From: Hirschia maritima DSM 19733
Lineage (GTDB): Bacteria; Pseudomonadota; Alphaproteobacteria; Caulobacterales; Hyphomonadaceae
Assembly: GCF_000378345.1 (NCBI RefSeq)
Contig: NZ_KB899545.1
Location: 372,001 to 436,000 of the forward strand
DNA length: 64,000 nt
Reading direction: 5' to 3'
In this document: positions 1-8,877 of the stretch, piece after piece
Position numbering within the stretch: the stretch's first letter is position 1
Layout of the letters: each line of letters opens with the position of its first letter
Translations under genes and position numbers: made by a program
Notes under the pieces: generated by a model
Seen by the model: the letters and a program-made list of their open reading frames with translations, nothing else
What the model was told of the DNA's origin: nothing
Databases searched by the model: none

Positions 1-291
1 CGAACAATTTTGAGGGCTTTGGAGGAAATGCCGAAAATGCCTGAGATTGTTGTCGCGACGGGTGGTGGCCGTCATAACCCACTCATTATGCAATACCTGC
101 GGGATGAACTTGGTGATGCGCTAATTGATGCGGGTGAAGTTGGTTGGCGTGGCGATGCGATTGAGGCAGAAGCATTTGCCTATCTAGCCGCGCGTTCAGC
201 TGTTGGTTTGCCAATAAGCTTTCCAGAAACAACAGGTGTAGCAGAACCAAAAACGGGTGGACGTTTTGCAACACCCACCCGTCGAAAATAG
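1..291 (+). CDS. anmK: Anhydro-N-acetylmuramic acid kinase, C-terminal part
   Basis: This is the 3' end of a gene that begins before the window; frame 1 is open from base 1. AnmK phosphorylates and opens 1,6-anhydro-MurNAc recovered from peptidoglycan, so it acts in cytoplasmic cell-wall recycling. The visible piece carries the family's ATGGGRHN stretch and the near-terminal block with GDAIEAEAFAYLAAR and GLPISFPETTGV, both typical of AnmK C-termini. The tail ends in a short basic stretch (TPTRRK). The minus-strand hydrolase gene converges on it with about 20 bases between the two stops. Confidence 0.9.
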   Translation, partial: RTILRALEEMPKMPEIVVATGGGRHNPLIMQYLRDELGDALIDAGEVGWRGDAIEAEAFAYLAARSAVGLPISFPETTGVAEPKTGGRFATPTRRK

Positions 292-311
292 TCAGACTAA
301 GTCTATAAAAC

Positions 312-1034
312 TTATAGCTCGTCTTCGTCCTCGTCGATATCGTCCAACTCACTTTCCATTTCTTCAATAGATGGAAGCGCAGAATCGGGATTGGCTTCAG
401 CGAGACGTCGGTCGAGGTATTCAGCGGCAACTTCTTCAAGTTCAGCTAGTTTGTCTTGATAGAAATGGTTTGCACCTGGAACACTTGTGCGCTCGATTTC
501 TTCACCTTTTTGAACGCGAACCTTAGTTAGTGAACGTTCAATGTCCGAAGGTGCCGCGACACCATCTTTATCACCTGAAATGATGATTCCTGAAGCAGGA
601 CAAGGTGCAAGGAACGCTAAATCATAGTGGTTTGCAGGTGGAGAGACTGCGATAAAACCGTCAATTTCTGGACGGCGCATCAAAAGTTGAAGGCAAATAT
701 ATGCACCAAATGAGTATCCTGATACCCAACATGCGCGCGCGCTATCATTGATTGATTCTAGATAGTCTAGAATATAAGCAGCATCCGATAGCTCTGCAGG
801 ACCAGCATCAAACGATCCTTGAGAGCGGCCTACACCACGGAAGTTGAATCGAAGAGTTGAGAAGCCTCGTTTCACAAACATCTCATAAAGTGTAATAACA
901 ACAGGGTCTTGCATGCTTCCACCAGCTTTAGGGTGCGGGTGCAAGATTAGTGCGATCGGTGCGCCAGGAACTTCGGATTCTTCATAACGGGCTTCAATGC
1001 GGCCTGCAGGTCCAGGGATGATGACTTCTGGCAT
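312..1034 (-). CDS. Alpha/beta hydrolase with acidic C-terminal tail
   Basis: A 240-residue cytoplasmic alpha/beta hydrolase. The likely triad is Ser108 in GYSFG (106-110), Asp155 in SGDKD and His190 in GANH; an HPHP motif at 32-35 precedes the oxyanion region. The family also holds YjfP/dienelactone-hydrolase-like esterases of unknown substrate. I chose the ATG at 1034 over an upstream in-frame ATG (1058) because an AAGGA ribosome site sits about 9 bases before it. The last 17 residues are almost all Asp/Glu, an unusual acidic tail of unknown use. It is divergent from iscR, and in related alphaproteobacteria (from memory) such a hydrolase is often found beside the suf operon. Substrate unknown. 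Confidence 0.85.
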   Translation of the reverse strand: MPEVIIPGPAGRIEARYEESEVPGAPIALILHPHPKAGGSMQDPVVITLYEMFVKRGFSTLRFNFRGVGRSQGSFDAGPAELSDAAYILDYLESINDSARACWVSGYSFGAYICLQLLMRRPEIDGFIAVSPPANHYDLAFLAPCPASGIIISGDKDGVAAPSDIERSLTKVRVQKGEEIERTSVPGANHFYQDKLAELEEVAAEYLDRRLAEANPDSALPSIEEMESELDDIDEDEDEL

Positions 1035-1136
1035 GAAACGAAATCCTTCTAGTTTCAAATCTAGTGAAAGAAATGGCGATACCCTAAATTGGGGGGCAAT
1101 TTCAAGTTTTTCTCAACAGACATTGTAGAATTGAGA

Positions 1137-1161
1137 GTACTTGACTATTTTCATCGGGTAT
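1137..1161 (+). promoter_or_regulatory. Type 1 IscR-binding site at the suf promoter
   Basis: The 25 bases match the E. coli type 1 IscR consensus as I recall it (ATASYYGACT, RWWWY, AGTCRRSTAT) at 22 of 25 positions. The left half reads GTACTTGACT and the right half ATCGGGTAT. TTGACT (1141-1146) inside it can serve as a -35 box, and TATATT or TATTCA (1161-1168) as a degenerate -10, so bound IscR would block RNA polymerase. It lies about 40-60 bases upstream of the iscR ATG, which fits autorepression of the whole suf operon by [2Fe-2S]-IscR. Seen by hand alignment only. Confidence 0.75.
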
Positions 1162-1199
1162 ATATTCAAACTCGAAAAATAGAGTACGGGAGTCGTTTT

Positions 1200-1643
1200 A
1201 TGAAATTAGGTTCTAGGGGACGTTACGCAGTTATGGCTTTGGTTGATCTTGCGTCGAACGATCGAGATGGACCTGTTTCTTTATCTGACATCGCTGAAAG
1301 GCAGAAGATATCACTCTCTTATCTTGAACAATTGTTTGCAAAACTCCGTAAAGCGGAACTCGTGAAAAGTGTACGTGGGCCGGGCGGTGGATACCTTCTT
1401 CAGCGCGGTGCAGACAAGACAATGGTTAGCCAGATAATCGTCGCAGTCGACGAGCCAATTCAAACAACTCGTTGTGGAGAAATGGGCGGAAAGCCTTGCA
1501 CAGGACGGTTAGAGCGTTGTGCGACACATGATCTTTGGCGTGAGTTGCGCCTGCACATCATTCAATTCCTTTCTGAGGTTTCGATCACCGATATTCTCTC
1601 GGGTGAAGTTAAGGGAATGTCTGGCGTATTGGAACAATTATAG
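1200..1643 (+). CDS. iscR: Rrf2-family Fe-S cluster regulator IscR
   Basis: A 147-residue Rrf2-type transcription factor that senses Fe-S status and controls the suf operon behind it. Residues 1-65 form the winged helix (GRYAVMALVDLA, then SLSYLEQLFAKLRKAELV, then VRGPGGGYLL). The cluster ligands are visible as Cys92, Cys100, Cys107 and His110 (CATHDLW), the alphaproteobacterial version of the IscR three-Cys/one-His set with slightly longer spacing than E. coli. The start at 1200 gives the canonical MKLGSRGRYA N-terminus; the upstream extension of the frame covers the promoter and IscR site and is not coding. It is followed after 4 bases by the desulfurase gene. Confidence 0.93.
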   Translation: MKLGSRGRYAVMALVDLASNDRDGPVSLSDIAERQKISLSYLEQLFAKLRKAELVKSVRGPGGGYLLQRGADKTMVSQIIVAVDEPIQTTRCGEMGGKPCTGRLERCATHDLWRELRLHIIQFLSEVSITDILSGEVKGMSGVLEQL

Positions 1644-1647
1644 TATT

Positions 1648-2811
1648 ATGAGTTTGGCGAAAAATAGCGCCGTATATTGCGATTATAATGCAACGGCACC
1701 TTTGCGGCCTTCGGCCAAAGAAGCAATGCTCTCTGCAATGGAAATCGGCGCTAATCCTTCTTCAGTACATAGTTTGGGCCGCTCTGCTAGGGCGTGCCTT
1801 GAGAACGCACGGGAAGTGGTGGCCTCTTCGGTAGGCGCATGCCGTGAGGACGTGACCTTTACGAGTGGTGGTACGGAGGCGAATGCTGCGGTTCTGAATG
1901 GTGCACGCCTGCATGACCCTTTGCTTATGCCGATCGTATGCGGGTTTGAACATGATGCAGTTTTAGCTCAACTACCTGAAGCGATTAAGTTAGACGCAAC
2001 GCCTGATGGGGTGATTGATCTGGAAGCGTTGAATGACTTGCTTGAAAATTGGCCGCATGAAGGTCGATTACCTCTGTTGTCTCTTATGCTGGCGAATAAT
2101 GAAACTGGTGTAGTGCAGCCCGTCGAGGCGGCGGCAGACATCATTCATTCTTTTGGCGGTTTGGTGCATTGTGACGCTGTTCAGGGATTAGGAAAAATTC
2201 CAGTGTCAGTGATTGATGGAGATTTAGATTATCTGACTTTGTCCGGTCATAAGGTTGGAGGCCCCGCTGGGATTGGCGCATTCTTTGTGAAAGCTGGAGC
2301 GCCTTTCAGAGCGACTTTGCTGGGTGGTGGCCAAGAGATGGGGCATCGCTCTGGTACTCAAAACCTTGCAGGCGCAGCTGGATTTGCAGCTGCAATAGGT
2401 GAGGCACTTGGTCAGATTGAAGAATATCAATCTCAAGCTAAATATAGAGATGGCTTAGAAGAACGCCTCAAAACTGTGGCAAATGTGACTGTATTTGGGG
2501 AAAAAGTTCGAAGACTGGCAAATACTTCTTGCTTGAGCGTTGAAGGTTTGCGAGCTGAAACCCAAGTGATGGCTATGGATCTTGCGGGCGTTGCGGTTTC
2601 CTCGGGATCTGCTTGTTCCTCTGGTAAAGTCAAACAATCGCATGTTTTAGCATCAATGGGAGTTGCAGAAACGCTGTCTCAGGGTGCTATCAGGTTTAGC
2701 TTTGGCTGGGCCTCAAAAGAAGAAGATTACACAAAAGCTGGTGATGCCTGGATTGAGGCAGCAAAGCGCAAAGGGGTGAAAATGAACACCTCTGATAAGG
2801 AGACTGCCTGA
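1648..2811 (+). CDS. Cysteine desulfurase, IscS/NifS type
   Basis: A 387-residue class V PLP aminotransferase-fold enzyme that takes sulfur from cysteine for Fe-S assembly. PLP lysine is Lys202 in SGHKVGG; His102 (GFEHDAV) should stack on PLP. The persulfide Cys323 lies in SSGSACSSG, the long-loop signature of group I (IscS/NifS) enzymes rather than SufS. The ATG at 1648 gives the usual short N-terminus before CDYNATAP. The stop overlaps the sufB start (TGATG). It is one of two desulfurases in this operon; the other (6809-8053) is SufS. Having both is common in alphaproteobacterial suf loci, and division of labour (for example tRNA thiolation versus cluster assembly) is inference. Confidence 0.93.
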   Translation: MSLAKNSAVYCDYNATAPLRPSAKEAMLSAMEIGANPSSVHSLGRSARACLENAREVVASSVGACREDVTFTSGGTEANAAVLNGARLHDPLLMPIVCGFEHDAVLAQLPEAIKLDATPDGVIDLEALNDLLENWPHEGRLPLLSLMLANNETGVVQPVEAAADIIHSFGGLVHCDAVQGLGKIPVSVIDGDLDYLTLSGHKVGGPAGIGAFFVKAGAPFRATLLGGGQEMGHRSGTQNLAGAAGFAAAIGEALGQIEEYQSQAKYRDGLEERLKTVANVTVFGEKVRRLANTSCLSVEGLRAETQVMAMDLAGVAVSSGSACSSGKVKQSHVLASMGVAETLSQGAIRFSFGWASKEEDYTKAGDAWIEAAKRKGVKMNTSDKETA

Positions 2812-4349
2812 TGGCTGACGATGTGCGTCCGGAAGAGATTGTAAAAGACGGTGTAGATCAGGCTACTGTTGATGCAGCGCGTGCGCTAGAAGCTGAGAAT
2901 TATGAAGCGGGCTTCACAACAGATGTTGAACAAGAATTTGCGCCCAAAGGCTTAAACGAAGACATTGTGCGTTTCATCTCTGAAAAGAAGAATGAACCTG
3001 AATGGATGCTTGAATGGCGTTTGCAAGCTTTCGAGCGTTGGTTGACCATGGAAGAGCCGGAATGGGCGATGGTCAATTATCCCAAGATTGATTATCAGGA
3101 TGCTTACTATTACGCGGCTCCAAAGGGGCAGGCGAAATACGAGTCTATAGACGACGTACCAGAAGAAATTCTAGAGACATATAAAAAACTAGGTATTCCA
3201 CTTCGTGAAGCAGAGGTGCTTCTAGGTGTTGAAGGTGCAGCTGAGTCTGCTGCTGAAGCGCGCGAAAAACCTCGTATTGCTGTTGATGCTGTCTTTGATT
3301 CAGTTTCAGTTGTGACGACATTCCAAGAAGAGCTAAAGAAAGCTGGCGTGATTTTCATGTCCATATCTGAGGCAGTTCACGAATATCCTGAACTGGTAAA
3401 GAAATACCTTGGAACGGTTGTACCTCAATCAGATAATTTCTTCGCAACATTGAACTGCGCGGTCTTTTCGGATGGGACATTTGTTTACATTCCTAAAGGT
3501 GTGCGTTGCCCAATGGAATTATCAACGTATTTCCGCATGAATGCGCAAGGTACAGGCCAGTTTGAGCGTACTCTCATTATTGCAGATGAAGGGTCATACG
3601 TTTCTTACCTTGAAGGCTGTACCGCGCCTATGCGTGATGAAAACCAACTTCATGCGGCGGTCGTTGAACTTGTGGCTCTGGATGAAGCAGAGATCAAATA
3701 TTCAACGGTTCAAAACTGGTGGCCAGGTGATGCTGAAGGTAATGGTGGTGTCTATAATTTTGTGACCAAACGCGGTGATTGTCGCGGAAAACGGTCCAAG
3801 ATTTCATGGACACAAGTTGAGACAGGCTCTGCGGTTACATGGAAATATCCAAGCTGTATTCTCCGCGGTGATGAAAGCGTTGGTGAGTTTTACTCAATCG
3901 CAGTGACGAATGGCCATCAACAAGCAGATACAGGTACCAAGATGATCCATCTTGGAGAGCGCACCAAGTCCCGCATTATCTCAAAAGGTGTTTCTGCGGG
4001 TAAATCTGATCAAACCTATCGCGGATTGGTGTCTGTTGGCGGTAAAGCAAAAGGTTCTCGTAACTTCACCCAGTGTGACAGTTTGCTCATTGGACAAACA
4101 TGTGGTGCGCACACCGTGCCGTATATCGAGAACAAGCGCGCTGATGCTCAATTAGAGCATGAGGCAACAACAACACGCCTTTCAGAAGATCAGCTTTTCT
4201 ACTGTCGCCAGCGTGGATTGGGTGAGGAAGAAGCTGTCGCGCTTTTGGTGAATGGTTTCGTGCGCGATGTCATTCAGAAACTACCAATGGAATTTGCCGT
4301 GGAAGCGCAAAAACTTCTGGAAGTTAGTCTTGAAGGTAGCGTGGGTTAG
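2811..4349 (+). CDS. sufB: Fe-S cluster assembly scaffold SufB
   Basis: A 512-residue SufB, slightly longer than the usual 480-495 residues because of an N-terminal extension of about 25 residues. SufB forms the SufBC2D scaffold on which clusters are built. Recognisable blocks include [15 protein letters not shown], the [20 protein letters not shown] core, WKYPSC, and the C-terminal [16 protein letters not shown]. The start codon overlaps the desulfurase stop. It is the first of the sufBCD set, separated from sufC by a small membrane-protein gene, which is unusual. Confidence 0.97.
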   Translation: MADDVRPEEIVKDGVDQATVDAARALEAENYEAGFTTDVEQEFAPKGLNEDIVRFISEKKNEPEWMLEWRLQAFERWLTMEEPEWAMVNYPKIDYQDAYYYAAPKGQAKYESIDDVPEEILETYKKLGIPLREAEVLLGVEGAAESAAEAREKPRIAVDAVFDSVSVVTTFQEELKKAGVIFMSISEAVHEYPELVKKYLGTVVPQSDNFFATLNCAVFSDGTFVYIPKGVRCPMELSTYFRMNAQGTGQFERTLIIADEGSYVSYLEGCTAPMRDENQLHAAVVELVALDEAEIKYSTVQNWWPGDAEGNGGVYNFVTKRGDCRGKRSKISWTQVETGSAVTWKYPSCILRGDESVGEFYSIAVTNGHQQADTGTKMIHLGERTKSRIISKGVSAGKSDQTYRGLVSVGGKAKGSRNFTQCDSLLIGQTCGAHTVPYIENKRADAQLEHEATTTRLSEDQLFYCRQRGLGEEEAVALLVNGFVRDVIQKLPMEFAVEAQKLLEVSLEGSVG

Positions 4350-4359
4350 GGGAAATAGA

Positions 4360-4719
4360 ATGGAAAGAACGTTGGGCTTAGCCGATAGACCTCCCATGAA
4401 TTCGATGAGAATTCTTAGAAAATTTGCATATTTTTCAGGGATTATTTCTGTGCTAGTTAACTTGGTTTCGGTAGGTTCTTCCTATGTCCAATTTAGAGGG
4501 CAATATGGCAATTTGGAGGACTACGCTAAAGCTATGCTGGTTTCTCAAACTACTGATTCCGTGTTGAGCATTCTCTACTATATCGCAATCTTTGGATTGT
4601 TATGGGGTGTCGCCGTTGGAGTTGATCGAATTGATCAATTGATATGGCTGTCAGCTAGTGACACTGACCGGGAAAAAATCATCCAATCTCGAACAAACCC
4701 TCTAAAGGCAGAAGATTAG
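4360..4719 (+). CDS. Small two-helix membrane protein inside the suf operon
   Basis: An unrecognised 119-residue protein. Two hydrophobic helices are visible, about residues 18-38 (FAYFSGIISVLVNLVSVG) and 62-85 (SVLSILYYIAIFGLLWGVAVG), separated by a polar 20-residue loop, with a charged C-terminal tail. The ATG at 4360 has an AGGGGA ribosome site; an internal ATG at 4396 is a possible alternative. It sits 10 bases after sufB and 123 bases before sufC. sufB and sufC are normally adjacent, so this looks like an insertion. Its AT-rich codons differ somewhat from its neighbours. No function assigned. Confidence 0.7.
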   Translation: MERTLGLADRPPMNSMRILRKFAYFSGIISVLVNLVSVGSSYVQFRGQYGNLEDYAKAMLVSQTTDSVLSILYYIAIFGLLWGVAVGVDRIDQLIWLSASDTDREKIIQSRTNPLKAED

Positions 4720-4754
4720 AACATTTTGTGCCAATAATTAATTTGATCGGTTAA

Positions 4755-4779
4755 ATAACATACCTACCTTGTCGGGTAT
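4755..4779 (+). promoter_or_regulatory. Possible weak second IscR-like half-site before sufC
   Basis: In the 123-base gap before sufC the right half TGTCGGGTAT matches the IscR type 1 half-site (AGTCRRSTAT) at 9 of 10 positions and resembles the right half of the strong site at 1137-1161. The left half is poor, so the whole 25 bases agree at only about 16 positions; an ATACC/GGTAT inverted repeat overlaps it. It could mark a secondary promoter for sufCDS, or be a chance match. Confidence 0.3.
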
Positions 4780-4842
4780 TGTGAAAAAGAATGAAACTCC
4801 CTATGTGAGTGGGGAAGAAAAAGAAGTTTGGAGTAAGCCCCC

Positions 4843-5610
4843 GTGTTAGCCCTTAATGACCTCGTCGCACGTGTTGAAAACGAAAATGGCGAAGGAAAGG
4901 AAATTATCAAAGGCCTAAGCCTGAATGTGCCTGCTGGGGAAGTGCACGCGATTATGGGGCCAAATGGTGCTGGTAAGTCGACACTATCTTATGTTCTAAC
5001 TGGACGCGATGGGTATGAAGTAACATCAGGCTCTGCTTCTCTAAACGATGAAGACTTGCTGGAAATGGACCCTGAAGAGCGCGCAGCTAAAGGTCTCTAT
5101 CTATCTTTTCAATACCCGCTAGAGATTCCCGGCGTTCCAGTGATGACATTTGTACGTACGGCTATGAATGCTCAGCGTAAAATGCGTGGTGAGGATGAAA
5201 TCTCTGCGCCAGAATTTTTAAAGAAAGCACGTGAGCTAGCTAAGGTTCTTAAAATACAACCAGACATGCTGAAGCGCCCACTAAATGTTGGTTTTTCAGG
5301 TGGTGAGAAGAAGCGTTTAGAGATCTTCCAAGCGATGATGCTCGAACCAAACTTTTTGATCCTTGATGAGACAGATTCTGGTTTGGATATTGATGCGTTG
5401 CGTATTGTATCTGAAGGCGTAAATGCGTTGCGTTCTGAAAATCGTGGAATGTTGGTTATTACACACTATCAGCGTCTTCTAGACCACATTAAGCCAGACA
5501 AAGTGCACGTATTGGCGGCGGGTCAGATTATTAAAACTGGCGGACCAGAACTGGCGCTGCGCCTTGAAAAAGAAGGTTATGATGGCGTGTTGGCGGAGGC
5601 GAATGCGTGA
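4843..5610 (+). CDS. sufC: Fe-S cluster assembly ATPase SufC
   Basis: A 255-residue ABC-type ATPase of the SufBC2D complex. The Walker A motif is GPNGAGKST (39-47), the signature block is FSGGEKKRLEI (about 150-160), Walker B is FLILDETDSGLD, and the switch His is in ITHYQR. It starts with GTG at 4843 behind a GGAG site and overlaps sufD by four bases (GTGA), so it is translationally coupled to it. ATP hydrolysis by SufC remodels SufB/SufD during cluster assembly (family knowledge). Confidence 0.97.
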   Translation: MLALNDLVARVENENGEGKEIIKGLSLNVPAGEVHAIMGPNGAGKSTLSYVLTGRDGYEVTSGSASLNDEDLLEMDPEERAAKGLYLSFQYPLEIPGVPVMTFVRTAMNAQRKMRGEDEISAPEFLKKARELAKVLKIQPDMLKRPLNVGFSGGEKKRLEIFQAMMLEPNFLILDETDSGLDIDALRIVSEGVNALRSENRGMLVITHYQRLLDHIKPDKVHVLAAGQIIKTGGPELALRLEKEGYDGVLAEANA

Positions 5611-6830
5611 GCGAGACAGACGTATCCACATTGATTGCCAAGCCATCTCCGGCAGAAGAGCGTTTCATATCTGCATTTAAAACTCTCGGTACTGATGCAA
5701 GTCGTTTACGGTCTTTTGAAGCGTTTGCCAAAAAAGGATTGCCACATCGTCGAATTGAAAACTGGCGTTGGTCGGATTTGCGAGCTGCTTTGAAAACAAG
5801 TGGTGTGCAGGGCAATTCTATTAGAGATGTTTTTGCGGAGATAGCTGGGCCGACATTTACGTTTTCAGCACAAGGTGTGAAAACACCTAATGCCCAGCCA
5901 GAAGGCTTAAATTGGTCTGAAGAGCTTTTAGAAACATCTTTTGTTGCTTCTGAAGATCTGCCTATGGCCGCTTTGACCGCTGCTTTATGTGAGAATTCGA
6001 GAGTCTTACGCATTGAGATATCGGCTGATCAAAGTCTACCTGTTCGTTTGGTGATCGACGCTAATGCCTCAGACATGTTTTCTCGGATAGAGCTAAATGT
6101 CCGCGAAGGCGTTAAAGCAACGATTGTTGAAAGCCACTTCAATCAAGGTGGTTTTTCATCGACGGTGATAGAATACAATGTCGAAAAAAACGCATCTGTT
6201 GAACGCGTAATTTATCAGTCAGCGAATGAAACTGCTGTTCAAGTTGTGACAACGAATGTGCGCTTATCTGGTGATAGTGAATTTACTCAATCTGCGCTCG
6301 CTAAAGGTGCAAAATTGTGTCGATTGGAAACTCGCGTAGATCATCAGGTTGAAGGTGCTAAGGCTGTGATAAATGCCGCTTATCTATTGGATGATGGCCG
6401 GCATGTGGATGTAACTAGCCATGTTCGCCATTCCGCGGGGCATTGTGAAACTGCTCAAGTGACAAAAGGTGCTGTCAAAAAAGGTGGAAAAGGCGCATTC
6501 CAAGGCAAGTTTTATGTGGCCCGTGATGCTCAAAAGACAGATGCAGCTATGGCACATAATGCGCTATTACTCGAAGATGGTGCCGAGGTAAATGCAAAGC
6601 CGGAATTAGAGATTTATGCTGATGATGTGCAATGTGCGCATGGAAATACTGCAGGTTCTCTGGATGAAGATGCGTTGTTTTATATGCGTCAACGCGGGAT
6701 ACCTTTGGTGACAGCCAAGGCGATGTTGACCCAAAGCTTCATCGCCGAAGGGCTTGCGACGATTTCAGATGATGCTTTACGTGAAATTCTGGAAGAGGAG
6801 GCTAACCAATGGCTGATGACGTCTCTTTAA
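5607..6830 (+). CDS. sufD: Fe-S cluster assembly protein SufD
   Basis: A 407-residue SufD, paralogue of SufB and partner in the SufBC2D scaffold. The N-terminal region has GLPHRRIENWRWSDLR; the C-terminal core has the beta-helix block with GKFYVARDAQKTDA, NALLLEDGAEVNAKPELEI, and DDVQCAHGNTAG followed by LFYMRQRGIP. The conserved Cys/His of DVQCAHG is present. It starts at a GTG overlapping the sufC stop, and its last 22 bases overlap the sufS start, whose ribosome site (GAGGAGG) is inside sufD. Confidence 0.96.
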   Translation: MSETDVSTLIAKPSPAEERFISAFKTLGTDASRLRSFEAFAKKGLPHRRIENWRWSDLRAALKTSGVQGNSIRDVFAEIAGPTFTFSAQGVKTPNAQPEGLNWSEELLETSFVASEDLPMAALTAALCENSRVLRIEISADQSLPVRLVIDANASDMFSRIELNVREGVKATIVESHFNQGGFSSTVIEYNVEKNASVERVIYQSANETAVQVVTTNVRLSGDSEFTQSALAKGAKLCRLETRVDHQVEGAKAVINAAYLLDDGRHVDVTSHVRHSAGHCETAQVTKGAVKKGGKGAFQGKFYVARDAQKTDAAMAHNALLLEDGAEVNAKPELEIYADDVQCAHGNTAGSLDEDALFYMRQRGIPLVTAKAMLTQSFIAEGLATISDDALREILEEEANQWLMTSL

Positions 6831-8053
6831 ACTTGCCTTTGGATATCCAGGCTATCCGGGATCAGTTTCCAATTTTGAATAGGCAAATTGGAAGCAAGCC
6901 GTTGGTGTATCTCGATAGTGCTGCATCAGCTCAAAAACCTGACTTTGTGATCGACGCGATGGCAAACCAAGCACGCACTGCTTATTCTAATGTGCATCGC
7001 GGTCTTCACACTCTTGCAAATGAAACGACTGATGCTTTTGAGAAAGCACGTGAGTCTGTTCGTGGCCATTTACATGCCGCTTCAGTGGATGAGATAATTT
7101 TCACCAAGGGTGCAACCGAAGCGATCAATCTCGTTGCGTCTGGACTGGCAGAAAAAATCCAAGCGGGCGACGAAATTTTGGTTTCTGTCATGGAGCACCA
7201 TTCTAATATTGTGCCGTGGCATTTTCTACGTGAGAGATTTGGTGCCGTTATCAAATGGATAGAAGTGACAGAAGATGGCTCACTCGACATGGAGAGCTTT
7301 CGGTCTCAGTTGTCTGAAAAGACCAAACTTGTAGCTGTTGCGCATATGTCCAATGTACTGGGTACTGTTCCTGACGTTAAAACAATTATTGAAGATGCAC
7401 ACAGTGTCGGAGCACTGGTTCTCTTGGATGGATGTCAGGGGGCAGTGCACCTAGATGTGGATGTTCAGGACTTAGGAACCGACTTTTATGTGTGTTCTGC
7501 GCATAAGCTTTATGGTCCAACCGGAATTGGTGCGCTTTACGGCAAACTCGATATATTAGCGAACATGAGACCTTATCAGGGAGGCGGAGAGATGATTGAT
7601 TCCGTATCTCGTGATAATGTGACATACAATACGCCGCCTCATCGTTTCGAAGCAGGAACACCTGCCATACTCGAAGCAGTTGGTTTTGGCGCAGCTGTTG
7701 AATGGCTTGGCAAACACAATACTGCAGGTGCTAAGAAAAATAAAAAAGCGGTGTATCAGCGCCTGTATGACGGGGTTCGTGGTATAAATGGTCTGCGAGT
7801 GCATGGTACTACCTCTGACAAAGGGCCGGTTCTGACATTTTCGATAGATGGAACACATCCGCACGATTTGGCACAGATATTGGACCGTTATGGTGTTGCT
7901 ATCCGTGCAGGACACCACTGCGCGCAGCCTTTGATGGATCACTTAAATGTGAGTGCAACAGCGCGCGCAAGTGTTGGAATATATAATACATTAGAAGAAG
8001 CCGATGTGTTTGTTGAGGCGCTTGAAAAAGCGCGAACAATGTTATTGGCTTAG
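6809..8053 (+). CDS. sufS: Cysteine desulfurase SufS
   Basis: A 414-residue group II cysteine desulfurase feeding persulfide sulfur to the SufBCD scaffold. PLP lysine is Lys233 in SAHKLYGPTG; the active-site Cys371 is in AGHHCAQP, the compact SufS/CsdA form, unlike the upstream IscS-type enzyme. Other family blocks are YLDSAASAQKP, NVHRGLH and MEHHSNIVPWHF. The ATG at 6809 is preceded by GAGGAGG inside the end of sufD. No sufE follows; its partner protein is either elsewhere in the genome or replaced. Confidence 0.96.
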   Translation: MADDVSLNLPLDIQAIRDQFPILNRQIGSKPLVYLDSAASAQKPDFVIDAMANQARTAYSNVHRGLHTLANETTDAFEKARESVRGHLHAASVDEIIFTKGATEAINLVASGLAEKIQAGDEILVSVMEHHSNIVPWHFLRERFGAVIKWIEVTEDGSLDMESFRSQLSEKTKLVAVAHMSNVLGTVPDVKTIIEDAHSVGALVLLDGCQGAVHLDVDVQDLGTDFYVCSAHKLYGPTGIGALYGKLDILANMRPYQGGGEMIDSVSRDNVTYNTPPHRFEAGTPAILEAVGFGAAVEWLGKHNTAGAKKNKKAVYQRLYDGVRGINGLRVHGTTSDKGPVLTFSIDGTHPHDLAQILDRYGVAIRAGHHCAQPLMDHLNVSATARASVGIYNTLEEADVFVEALEKARTMLLA

Positions 8054-8065
8054 GTTGAGAAAAGT

Positions 8066-8455
8066 ATGTCTGAAGAGATTGAACGCGACGTAATTGAACC
8101 TGCTGCAGCTGAAACGCCTGTATCAAATGGTCCCATTCCTCAAGACGAATTGGATCGAATTACCGATGATATTATTGCGCGGATTAAAGAGGTGTACGAC
8201 CCTGAGATTCCAGTTGATGTGTATGAATTGGGTTTGATTTATAAAGTTGATTTGAATGATGATCGCCATGCAGATGTTGAAATGACATTGACTGCGCCAG
8301 GTTGCCCTGTGGCTGGTGAAATGCCAGGCTGGGTTGAAGAGGCTGTATTGAAGGTCGATGGTGTTCACACGTGTAAGGTAAGTCTCGTATTTGATCCGCC
8401 TTGGGACCAATCCCGCATGTCTGATGAGGCGCGATTACAATTGAACATGCTGTAA
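8066..8455 (+). CDS. SUF-associated MIP18/DUF59 protein (SufT-like)
   Basis: A 129-residue protein of the MIP18 (DUF59, SufT/PaaD) family, which helps mature Fe-S proteins. After a variable N-terminus of about 30 residues come IKEVYDPEIPVDVYELGLIY, the TLTAPGCPVAGEMP loop with the conserved reactive Cys, and the VSLVFDPPWDQSRMSDEAR C-terminal block. The gap from sufS is 12 bases, so it is an operon member. SufT is the usual name in alphaproteobacterial suf loci; its exact biochemical role is less settled than that of its neighbours. Confidence 0.93.
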   Translation: MSEEIERDVIEPAAAETPVSNGPIPQDELDRITDDIIARIKEVYDPEIPVDVYELGLIYKVDLNDDRHADVEMTLTAPGCPVAGEMPGWVEEAVLKVDGVHTCKVSLVFDPPWDQSRMSDEARLQLNML

Positions 8456-8478
8456 TCTGGTTTAAAGGATATTATCCA

Positions 8479-8844
8479 ATGGCAAGACGACCAAGACCCA
8501 AAATCGTTACTTTGACGGATGCAGCTGCTAACCAAGTTAAGCGTATCATGTCTGATAAAGGTGCAGGTTTTTTGCGCGTTGGAGTGAAAAACGGCGGTTG
8601 CGCGGGCATGGAATATGTCATGGATTACGCGGAATCACCTGAGATGTTGGATGAACGTGTTGAAGACAATGGTGTTGAAATTGTCGTTGATGCAAAAGCA
8701 GTGTTGTTTCTGCTTGGTTCACAGATTGATTATGAAATTTCTCCTTTGCACTCGAAGTTTGTGTTCAAAAACCCCAATCAAACAGACGCATGTGGGTGTG
8801 GAGAAAGCGTTACAATCACCCCCTTTGAGGATGCTGCTGAATAA
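8479..8844 (+). CDS. sufA: A-type Fe-S carrier SufA/ErpA-like
   Basis: A 121-residue HesB/IscA-type carrier that moves Fe-S clusters from the scaffold to targets. The three ligand cysteines are Cys41 (NGGCAGMEY), Cys105 and Cys107 (ACGCGES). The N-terminal ten residues are basic and somewhat longer than in E. coli IscA. It is the last recognisable suf gene, 23 bases after the SufT-like gene. SufA and IscA cannot be told apart by sequence alone; the name follows its place in the suf operon. Confidence 0.93.
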   Translation: MARRPRPKIVTLTDAAANQVKRIMSDKGAGFLRVGVKNGGCAGMEYVMDYAESPEMLDERVEDNGVEIVVDAKAVLFLLGSQIDYEISPLHSKFVFKNPNQTDACGCGESVTITPFEDAAE

Positions 8845-8877
8845 TAAACTTGGCGCTATGCGGTGAGGGACATCAGC

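Noticed and set aside
86-439. 117-residue minus-strand open frame
   Set aside because: It overlaps the anmK end and the hydrolase end in another frame; the amino-acid composition (Leu/His/Gln-rich) is that of a shadow frame.
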